Made by a program: the position numbers and the translations under genes. Positions 1-5,150 of a stretch of 5,150 bases of DNA are shown here, one piece after another. Origin of the DNA: Treponema sp. (lineage in GTDB: Bacteria > Spirochaetota > Spirochaetia > Treponematales > Breznakiellaceae); assembly GCA_031276615.1 (NCBI GenBank), contig JAISND010000200.1:1-5150 (forward strand), written 5' to 3'. Position 1 is the stretch's first letter. The number at the start of each line of letters is the position of its first letter. The notes beneath the pieces were generated by a model. The model made no database searches, had not been told where the DNA came from, and worked only from the letters and a program-made list of their open reading frames with translations.

Positions 1-2024
1 TTCTGCTTGAAAAGGGGGAGTACATCTCCTTCGCCAACTGCGGCCTCCCCTGCTACATAGGCGGCGAGATAAAAGAAAAGGCCGCCCTGACCCTGCAAAC
101 GCCTAAAAGTTTCCGGGCCAGGTTCAACGTGGACGTGCGGATTCAAAACAAGGCGCTTGCCATAAACCGGGAGGCGCGGGAACTTGTCATAAAAAACCTG
201 GCCGCCGGAAAAACTTACACCGAACACTACGATGCCCTCATTCTTTCCATGGGCGCCGATCCCGTAAAGCCGCCCATCCCCGGCATGGACGCCGCGGATG
301 CATACGAAAAATCCCGCCGGGTATTTACCCTTCGCAACATTCCCGACACGTATAAAATAAAGGATTTCATCGAAACGGAAAACCGAAGACCGCCCTGGTC
401 ATGGGGGGCGGCTACATCGGCGTGGAAATGGCGGAGAACCTTGCGGCCGCGGGCCTTGCGGTGCGGGTAAAAGACGAAAAGGGCGAAGGGGAAATTCCCG
501 CGGATATGCTGATCATGGCCGTGGGGGATGCGGTGGAAGTTACCGATTTCGTGAGCGGCCAAAAGGCCGTGGTTCCCCTGGCCGGGCCGGTGAACAAACA
601 GGGCCGTATCACCGCGGACAATATCTGCGGCCTGAAAAGTTCCTACACGGGTACCCAGGGCAGCGCCATTCTGAAAGTGTTTGACCTTACCGTGGCCTGT
701 GCCGGCGTCAACGAAAAAACGGCGAAACGGCTGGGACTGGGTTACGAAAAATCCTTTACCTGCTCGGCCTTCTACGCGGGCTACTATCCCGGCGCAGTGA
801 ACATGTCCGTCAAGATCATCTTTGAAAAGCAAAGCGGCAAAATTCTCGGTACCCAGATTACCGGCTATGAGGGACTGGACAAACGCTGCGATGTGATAGC
901 CTCGGCCATCCGTTTCGGCGGAATCGCCGCGGACCTGGCAAGGCTCGAACTCTGTTACGCGCCACCCTGTTCCTCCACGAAGGATCCGGTGAACATGGCG
1001 GGCTTTGTCATCGAGAATATTACCGGCGGCAGGGTAAAAATTTTCACTGGCACGATGTGGAAAACCTGCCCAGGGACGGCAGTGTGATCCTTCTGGACAC
1101 CCGTACCCCCTGGAGTTCGCCAACGGTACCCTCAGGGGCTTTATCAACATCCCTCTGGACGATCTGCGGGAACGGCTGATTGAACCGGACAAAACCAAAA
1201 AGATCTATGTGACCTGCCAGATAGGGCTGCAGGGTTACGTGGCCTGCCGGATCCTGTCCCGGAACGGGTTTGGCTGTTACAACCTTTCCGGCGGCTACCG
1301 GCTGTACCGGTCGATTTTTGATGAAGGCCCGGTGAAGGCCAAAACTGACAGGAGCCGGCCGGTACACCCGAATACCGAAACCCAGCTCCCGGAAAACGCG
1401 GGGCCGGGAAAAAAGGTGATCGTTGGCCCGCGGCCTCTCCTGTCCCGGCCCCATCGTCAAACTCGGGGAGGCCCTGAAGGAAACCGCCGCGGGAGACATC
1501 ATCGAAATATCCACCACCGACCCGGCCTTTGCCGGCGACATCGAAGGCTTCTGCCGCCGTACCGGCCACGTGTTCGGGGGAATGAGCAGCAGCCGGGGAG
1601 TGAACGTCGCCCGGATCACCAGGGCCGGCCTCCAGGAGACGGACCGGGCCGGCACTTCCTTCGTTATGGTCAACGCCGCGGCGGCCATAGGCAGAAAGGT
1701 TGCCATGTTTTTCACGTTTTGGGGGATCAACATCCTCCGGCGGCGGGACAGGGCGCGGGTCAAAAAAGACCTCGTGTCCCGGATGTTCGGCCGGATGATG
1801 CCCAAGGGATCGGAAAAACTGGGACTTTCCAGAATGAACATGGGAGGCCTGGAGGCTCTTATCAAATCGGCGCGGGACAACGGCGTGGAACTTGTCGCCT
1901 GTGCCATGAGCATGGACGTGATGGGCATCACGGCGGCGGAACTTATTCCGGGGGGTAAAAACCCGGCGGGGCGGTCTCCATGCTGGCCTTCACGGAGGAA
2001 AGCGACATGAGCCTGTTTATCTGA
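1..2024 (+). pseudogene. Decayed CoA-disulfide reductase-rhodanese-TusA-DsrE fusion gene (5' end outside window)
   Basis: Intact relatives are FAD-dependent pyridine-nucleotide disulfide reductases of the CoA-disulfide reductase type, carrying rhodanese, TusA and DsrE-like domains for cytoplasmic persulfide or thiol handling. Frame 3 opens at base 3 with SFANCGLPCYIGG, whose Cys codon (39-41) matches the family redox cysteine. The frame moves to 2 near 380 (GGGYIGVEMAENL, then NAD/FAD-domain remnants and a dimerisation domain with AGYYPGAVNMS and DPVNMAGFVIEN). It moves to 1 near 1037 (FHWHDVENLPRDGSV) and to 3 near 1106 (rhodanese, loop CQIGLQG, Cys at 1215-1217). It moves to 1 near 1425 (TusA, RGLSCPGP, Cys at 1441-1443; then DsrE-like, CAMSMDVMG, Cys at 1900-1902), and back to 3 near 1958, ending ESDMSLFI and TGA at 2022-2024. 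Four of the shifts fit a net one-base loss; the one near 1425 fits a two-base loss (or one-base gain). Blocks normally present are missing near 464, 522, 1663 and 1848. The identification is firm. Loss of function is inferred, because every segment ends in a premature stop and much of the NAD-binding region is absent. Confidence 0.88.
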
Positions 2025-2062
2025 GGCGATACCGGTTCCCCGCCGGCCCGGTCATCAACAGG

Positions 2063-2092
2063 GTTATCCGGAAACTGAAGTTTCCGGATAAC
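2063..2092 (+). terminator. Perfect inverted repeat, probable transcription terminator
   Basis: Arms GTTATCCGGAAAC (2063-2075) and GTTTCCGGATAAC (2080-2092) are perfectly complementary around a TGAA loop. CAG (2059-2061) and CTG (2095-2097) could extend the stem across a small internal loop. A six-T run follows at 2104-2109 and five more T at 2114-2118. The T run starts 11 bases after the main stem instead of directly at its foot, so this is not a textbook intrinsic terminator. It lies 38 bases after the pseudogene stop and before the next gene, which fits a transcription boundary. A protein-binding palindrome is the alternative. Confidence 0.55.
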
Positions 2093-2131
2093 ATCTGCCC
2101 CGGTTTTTTGCCCTTTTTAACGGCGTTTCTC

Positions 2132-2160
2132 TTGTATTCGGAAGACGCGGGAACTAGATT
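2132..2160 (+). promoter_or_regulatory. Weak candidate promoter for the Memo-M15 cluster
   Basis: TTGTAT (2132-2137) and TAGATT (2155-2160) are separated by 17 bases, the usual sigma-70 spacing, but match the consensus boxes only partly (3 of 6 and 4 of 6). Transcription would begin about seven bases further on, almost on the ATG at 2167. No Shine-Dalgarno sequence of normal strength precedes that ATG (the nearest purine-rich stretch is GCGGGAA, 2148-2153). The site is plausible because a new transcription unit should start after the hairpin at 2063-2092, but the match is weak. Confidence 0.3.
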
Positions 2161-2166
2161 ATATAT

Positions 2167-3018
2167 ATGGAACAAATTTTCCTCTCCGCCGAACGTATCC
2201 GCTCTCCCGTGGTGGGAGGAATGTTCTATCCCGAAGACAAGGCCGGGGTTCTGTCGATGCTTTCCGGTTCCTCCCTCGCGCCGGGAAGGGGGGGGCAGGC
2301 GGCGGCCCTTGTCGCGCCTCACGCCGCCTGGGAAATATCCGGCAGTATCGCGGAAGACGCGCTTTCCGCAGCCGCGGGCAGAAGCGCGCATGAACTCTCA
2401 TGGATTGTTATCATGGGCCCCATTCATGACACGCGGGAAGAGGGTCTCTTCCTTTCGGATTCACATTCCTTCAGAACACCCTTGGGGGATATTCAGGTTG
2501 AACGGGAAATCAGCGAAGAGATTGCCTCGTGCAGCACCCTTTTTGAAACAAACGATATTCCCCACCTCCGGGAACATTCCATCGAAGTGCTCCTCCCCTT
2601 TATCAAATACGGTTTTCCCGGGGTGAAAATAATTCCCCTTCTGATGGGAAACCCCAGGCCGGCGCTTGTTTCCGCCCTGGCAAAGGCCCTGCGCGTTGTT
2701 TTTGAACCAATCATGGATCATGCCCTGCTGGTAATCTCCAGCAATCTTTCCATTGACAGCGGTGAAACACCTTCGCTTCGGCAGGCGGAGGAATGTATCA
2801 GGCTGCTCCTTGAAAAAAACGCCGACGCCTTTATCGCCGGCGTGACGGAGGGGCGGCTCAGGCTCTGCGGCGGCGGCCTTGTGGCGAGTCTCCTTAAAAG
2901 CGGACTTGTCGATTCGATGCGGGCAAGGCTGCTTACAGAACCCCTTCAGAAGAGCCGGGGTGAAGACGGCGAGGTAGTATATTTGGGGGCCCTTTCCTAC
3001 GAACCGGCAGGAAGATGA
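2167..3018 (+). CDS. amrB: Memo family / AmmeMemoRadiSam system protein B homologue, variant metal site
   Basis: This is a 283-residue cytoplasmic protein of the Memo family, a fold related to extradiol dioxygenases and metal-dependent nucleophilic hydrolases; its bacterial reaction is not established. Family landmarks run in order: RSPVVGGMFYP (12-22), the first histidine in APHAAW (H52), GPIHD (H87), TPLG (104-107), the signature EHSIEVLLPF (136-145, H137), the CG motif (C234) and a final VVYLGALSYEP. Length is normal for the family. The usual SSDLSH(Y) motif reads SSNLSID (191-197), so its aspartate and histidine are N193 and I196. The ATG at 2167 begins just before the conserved N-terminal motif; no good ribosome binding site is visible. 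Codons 41-43 contain a run of eight G (2288-2295). The gene overlaps the M15 peptidase gene by four bases, suggesting coupled translation. The AMMECR1 and radical-SAM partners are not in the window. The family call is firm; the role is unknown. Confidence 0.9.
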   Translation: MEQIFLSAERIRSPVVGGMFYPEDKAGVLSMLSGSSLAPGRGGQAAALVAPHAAWEISGSIAEDALSAAAGRSAHELSWIVIMGPIHDTREEGLFLSDSHSFRTPLGDIQVEREISEEIASCSTLFETNDIPHLREHSIEVLLPFIKYGFPGVKIIPLLMGNPRPALVSALAKALRVVFEPIMDHALLVISSNLSIDSGETPSLRQAEECIRLLLEKNADAFIAGVTEGRLRLCGGGLVASLLKSGLVDSMRARLLTEPLQKSRGEDGEVVYLGALSYEPAGR

Positions 3019-4112
3019 TGCCCTGCCGGCCCCGGCCTGTCCGGATTTTTCTCGTCACGCTGGGCCTGTTCTGCCTTTCCTCCCTCAGGGCGGAAGGGCC
3101 GGACGCGGAGACGGTACTCCGCGCTTTTCAGCACAGTTACCCCGAAAAAATCAGCGATGTTGTTTTTACGGACGGCGACTGGACTGTCCGTGCCGGTGAC
3201 AAAATTTTTTTCTGGGCCGGAGGAAGGCTTCTTCCCGCGCCGCTCAGGGAAAAGGCGGAATCCTTCAGCCCCCACGTCTTTGAGATTTATCCACGGCTGG
3301 TTCCTTCTCCGGCCATTTATTCACCCCGTTATGCGGAATACCTCCGGTTACAGGGCAGCGCCGAAGCGCGCCGGAACCGTGAGGATCACAACCGGGATTT
3401 TCAGGCTGCCCTTTTCGGCGGCCCGGGCCGCCGTGATATAGAGAGCCGCCTTGAAAACGGCGAATTTCTGGGCAAAAAAATCGTTGTCCATGAGGATATA
3501 GTCCAGGCCCTGAAACGGGTAGAAGCCGCAATAAGAAAAATGGCCGCCGATGATTCCCGGCCCGGAAACAGTGAAATTTCCGCCTTTATCGATTCCATCG
3601 GGCAGGTGGGCGCCTATAACTGGCGCGCGATACGGGGGACGCGGCGCATGAGCTACCACAGTTGGGGCCTTGCCGTTGACATACAGCCGAAGAAACTTGA
3701 CGGCAGGGCGATCTACTGGCTCTGGGAACGTTACCGCAACGACAACTGGATGCTCGTCCCCCTGGAAAAGCGCTGGTCGCCCCCGGAACGCGTCATTGAA
3801 GCCTTTGAACACGAAGGTTTTGTATGGGGAGGCAAATGGCCTCTCTACGACAACATGCACTTTGAATACCGGCCGGAACTCCACGAAATAAACCGTCTCC
3901 TCGCGGCATCGTCTTCCGGGATTTCACCCTTTGACGACGCGCGCTCCCCGGCCTCCGGCCAGGATCTTCACCACCTGTATCCCGATGATATAACAGGCCG
4001 GAAAAGAAAACGGCAGGACCCGGCGCCGGGCGTTTTTTATTTTGGCGCAAGGCGACTTTTCGCGAAAACGGCGAGTTATAAGAAGGCGGATTATAAGATG
4101 GAGGGCGGATAA
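3015..4112 (+). CDS. Secreted M15-family D-Ala-D-Ala carboxypeptidase-like protein
   Basis: This is a 365-residue exported zinc peptidase of the VanY/LdcB-like M15 group, expected to trim D-alanyl ends of peptidoglycan peptides in the periplasm. The N terminus is a signal peptide: basic residues, hydrophobic core 11-23, likely cleavage after SLRA (26). Residues ~30-160 form an upstream region I do not recognise. The M15 core covers ~165-295: SYHSWGLAVDIQP (213-225) supplies zinc ligands H215 and D222 in the H-x6-D pattern, and WPLYDNMHFEYRPEL (275-289) supplies H282, with D279 in the place often held by the catalytic acid. Two in-frame ATGs exist. The one at 3015 overlaps the preceding stop, while the one at 3018 sits better (five bases) behind AGGA (3009-3012); they differ by one Met. 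The tail after ~300 is low-complexity and basic, and its last ~30 codons cover DNA with palindromes and a T-rich run, so a shorter ancestral protein is possible. Confidence 0.88.
   Translation: MMPCRPRPVRIFLVTLGLFCLSSLRAEGPDAETVLRAFQHSYPEKISDVVFTDGDWTVRAGDKIFFWAGGRLLPAPLREKAESFSPHVFEIYPRLVPSPAIYSPRYAEYLRLQGSAEARRNREDHNRDFQAALFGGPGRRDIESRLENGEFLGKKIVVHEDIVQALKRVEAAIRKMAADDSRPGNSEISAFIDSIGQVGAYNWRAIRGTRRMSYHSWGLAVDIQPKKLDGRAIYWLWERYRNDNWMLVPLEKRWSPPERVIEAFEHEGFVWGGKWPLYDNMHFEYRPELHEINRLLAASSSGISPFDDARSPASGQDLHHLYPDDITGRKRKRQDPAPGVFYFGARRLFAKTASYKKADYKMEGG
4076..4109 (+). repeat. Imperfect tandem repeat at the end of the M15 gene
   Basis: TTATAAGAAGGCGGA (4076-4090) is followed directly by TTATAAGATGGAGGGCGGA (4091-4109). 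The copies share TTATAAG and GGCGGA and differ by four bases inserted near the middle. They encode the end of the peptidase tail (YKKAD, YKMEGG). Each contains a TATAAG that could act as a -10-like element and a purine-rich Shine-Dalgarno-like stretch, so the duplication may affect expression of the next gene; that is inference. Confidence 0.55.
4100..4105 (+). promoter_or_regulatory. Strong ribosome binding site for the 4112 gene
   Basis: GGAGGG lies six bases before the ATG at 4112 and inside the last codons of the M15 gene. It is the best Shine-Dalgarno match in the window and fixes the start of the small downstream gene. A weaker duplicate (AAGGCGG, 4083-4089) lies in the preceding copy of a short tandem repeat. 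Confidence 0.7.
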
Positions 4113-4531
4113 TGGAAAAACAGGGCAGACGGGATTCCCTTGTCAGGGGCATAGAATCGGAACTGGAAAAAGACGCGCAGGACATTGACGCTGATTTCAT
4201 TGATCGCGGGATAGACGAGTTATACGCACTGGACGGCCTTTCTCCCCCGAATCCGGGTGACGGGGCGCTGCGTGCCGCCCGGACGGTACGGGCCCGGGCC
4301 GCCTGGAGGCGCCGGAACACGCTGGCGGACCGGGAGCGGAAACGCCGCTTTGCCCGCGGGGTTTGTGCGGCCTGCTGCGTGTTCCTGTTTCTCTTTTCCG
4401 CCAACCGGGCGATCACCCTGGCAACCGGCTCCTGCCTTCCTTCCAGAGTGGGCATAAAGATTTGCTGCGGAACCAAATACTGCCTCTGCGACGCAGCCAA
4501 AGAGGGAGAAAACCGGCCCCTTCCGGAATGA
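4112..4531 (+). CDS. Small cysteine-rich protein with a possible membrane segment, unknown function
   Basis: I do not recognise this 139-residue protein. Residues 1-45 are charged and look helical, with an acidic stretch (ESELEKDAQDIDADFIDRG) ending in DELYALDG. Residues 54-82 are strongly basic (many Arg). A hydrophobic stretch at 83-97, continuing more weakly to ~106 with Arg at 99, could be one membrane span, giving a cytoplasmic N terminus and an exported tail. Eight cysteines cluster at 85, 88, 89, 108, 118, 119, 124 and 126; the last four are packed as CC-x4-C-x-C. The ATG overlaps the M15 stop by one base (TAATG) and has a strong ribosome binding site, so this is very likely a real, co-expressed gene. 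The layout of acidic cytoplasmic part, single span and short outer tail recalls small membrane regulators such as anti-sigma factors, but no conserved motif supports that. A metal- or disulfide-bearing tail is equally possible. Confidence 0.72.
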   Translation: MEKQGRRDSLVRGIESELEKDAQDIDADFIDRGIDELYALDGLSPPNPGDGALRAARTVRARAAWRRRNTLADRERKRRFARGVCAACCVFLFLFSANRAITLATGSCLPSRVGIKICCGTKYCLCDAAKEGENRPLPE

Positions 4532-4554
4532 AGCTCCCCGCCCTGAAGCTCCCC
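4529..4554. repeat. Direct repeat of 11 bp, period 15
   Basis: TGAAGCTCCCC occurs at 4529-4539 and again at 4544-4554, separated by GCCC. The first copy contains the stop codon of the preceding gene. It starts a structured intergenic stretch and may be the edge of a small dispersed repeat element; a genome-wide search would be needed to show this. Confidence 0.6.
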
Positions 4555-4556
4555 AA

Positions 4557-4590
4557 GAACCCGCTATTGCGGGGGAAGAAAGGCGGGTTC
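4557..4590. repeat. Inverted repeat with an alternative inner hairpin
   Basis: GAACCCGC (4557-4564) is perfectly complementary to GCGGGTTC (4583-4590). The left arm also contains CCCGC (4560-4564), which can pair with the nearer GCGGG (4569-4573) around a TATT loop, so two hairpins are mutually exclusive. The site lies between two convergent genes. There is no T run on either side, so a simple intrinsic terminator is unlikely, although a hairpin here could still mark transcript ends or protect them. Confidence 0.5.
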
Positions 4591-4613
4591 CTGGCCGCAA
4601 TTCCACGCCGCTG

Positions 4614-4653
4614 CAGGGCGGCGCATGAACGCGCTTCCGCAAGCTGCGCCCTG
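4614..4653. repeat. Long bulged hairpin in the convergent spacer
   Basis: CAGG (4614-4617) pairs with CCTG (4650-4653) and GCGCA (4621-4625) with TGCGC (4645-4649), leaving a three-base bulge. The apical part can add GCTT (4633-4636) with AAGC (4641-4644) around a CCGC loop. With the preceding inverted repeat it makes most of the 4532-4686 spacer structured. It could serve as a bidirectional transcript end or belong to a palindromic repeat element; the sequence alone does not decide. Confidence 0.45.
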
Positions 4654-4686
4654 CTTATCAGGGGCGGCCTGTCGGAATGATTGCGT

Positions 4687-5150
4687 CTAACGTTTGACCG
4701 GCCGCAGAACGCCCTTTATGGTGAGTATCGAAGCTTCAAGTTTTACCTCCAGGGTTCCGTCCCAGTTGAACATGGCCATCATGTCGCCGTAGTCGTTCTG
4801 GATGGGGCCGGTCCTGGCATCGCTGCCCTGGGCGACAAGCTGCCCCGGAGGGACGCCTGGGTCCCAGACCTTCTTCCAGTCTATGGAGGCGGCGGTCCCG
4901 TCCCGGGAAAAGTCCCGGGCGATAACCTGGGGATCGCGCCCCTTGATATAACCGACGGTACGCATCACGTAGTTCCCCCGGGGAAAGCCGATGTTGCCGT
5001 TCCTGTCGGTTTGAATGCGGTAGGCGACGCCCCGGTGGACATATTCCATGGTGATAACGGAGCCCTCCTTGTATACATGGAGATTGTCGCCGGTACGGGT
5101 CGCGTCCGGCGACAGGGGGAACATCAGGAGGCTCCGAAAGCCGCCGGAAA
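4687..5150 (-). CDS. Hypothetical protein, partial at its N terminus
   Basis: The - strand frame ends in TAG (4687-4689) and stays open to the right edge of the window. The first in-frame ATG (at 5124) has no Shine-Dalgarno sequence, and the preceding codons read SGGFRSLL, so the true start probably lies beyond the edge. A second Met (at 5046) has AAGGAGGG upstream, but about 13 bases away, too far for a normal start. The visible ~154 residues are rich in aromatic, Gly, Asp and alternating hydrophobic residues (for example VITMEYVHRGVAYRIQTD, then GTLEVKLEASILTIKGVLRP at the end). This suggests a beta-strand-rich soluble or surface domain. There are no cysteines, no membrane segment and no catalytic motif that I recognise. 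It converges on the + strand cluster, separated by the 155-base structured spacer, and is transcribed independently of it. Confidence 0.65.
   Translation of the reverse strand, partial: SGGFRSLLMFPLSPDATRTGDNLHVYKEGSVITMEYVHRGVAYRIQTDRNGNIGFPRGNYVMRTVGYIKGRDPQVIARDFSRDGTAASIDWKKVWDPGVPPGQLVAQGSDARTGPIQNDYGDMMAMFNWDGTLEVKLEASILTIKGVLRPVKR

Noticed and set aside
401..1087. Treating the middle reductase fragment as an independent functional gene
   Set aside because: It begins within a conserved nucleotide-binding motif, lacks the N-terminal FAD half and much of the NAD-binding domain, and continues in another frame as the same ancestral protein.
227..1198. Long open frame on the - strand (323 codons) opposite the reductase
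   Set aside because: It is antisense to clear CoA-disulfide reductase sequence, its translation is low in recognisable motifs, and GC-rich DNA commonly leaves such open shadows.
1044..1931. Second long - strand open frame (295 codons)
   Set aside because: It lies opposite the rhodanese, TusA and DsrE segments, which are recognisable on the + strand; its product is compositionally odd and has no family features.
4057..4068. TTTTCGCGAAAA as a specific repressor operator
   Set aside because: It is a perfect palindrome, but only one short copy is seen, it lies inside a coding frame and no cognate regulator is in the window; it is kept only as part of the finding on the M15 tail.
3793..4500. - strand open frame of 235 codons across the M15/small-gene junction
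   Set aside because: It runs across two supported + strand genes, is strongly Arg/Ser/Pro-biased, and has no ribosome binding site or motif of its own.
4529..4653. CRISPR array
   Set aside because: There are only two repeat copies of 11 bp with a four-base gap, no spacers of normal length and no cas genes.
4363..4680. + strand open frame extending into the 4532-4686 spacer
   Set aside because: It begins inside the 4112-4531 gene in another frame, lacks a ribosome binding site, and its tail covers hairpin-forming repeat sequence.

Overview
The window is GC-rich bacterial DNA carrying one decayed gene, a tight three-gene cluster on the + strand, and one convergent partial gene on the - strand. 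The protein families, the sequence style and the neighbourhood (multidomain CoA-disulfide reductase, Memo-like protein, secreted M15 peptidase) suggest a host-associated spirochaete of the Treponema type. That assignment rests on recalled family resemblance only, and no marker gene is present to confirm it.

Region 1 (1-2024, +) is the remains of a large FAD-dependent CoA-disulfide reductase fused to rhodanese, TusA and DsrE-like sulfur-carrier domains. All four domains are recognisable in order, each with its cysteine, but the reading frame changes five times. At least four internal blocks that the family normally has are missing. Single-base losses in A or C runs explain most of the frame changes. 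I read it as a pseudogene whose 5' end lies outside the window.

Region 2 (2025-2166) is a short gap. It holds a perfect 13-bp inverted repeat followed by T-rich sequence, a likely terminator, and then a weak promoter candidate placed so close to the next ATG that the transcript could be leaderless.

Region 3 (2167-4531, +) is a probable operon of three intact genes that overlap at their start and stop codons: a Memo/AmmeMemoRadiSam protein B homologue with an altered metal-site motif and an in-frame run of eight G, a secreted M15 D-Ala-D-Ala carboxypeptidase-like protein, and a small cysteine-rich protein with a possible membrane segment. The last ~30 codons of the peptidase gene lie over sequence that looks regulatory (palindromes, T-rich stretch, tandem repeat, strong ribosome binding site).

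Region 4 (4532-4686) is a convergent intergenic spacer with an 11-bp direct repeat and nested hairpins. Region 5 (4687-5150, -) is a hypothetical protein open to the right edge. I see no tRNA, rRNA, CRISPR array, transposase or phage gene, and no convincing new defence or mobile system. The most informative signals are the decay pattern of the sulfur-transfer gene and the variant Memo protein.
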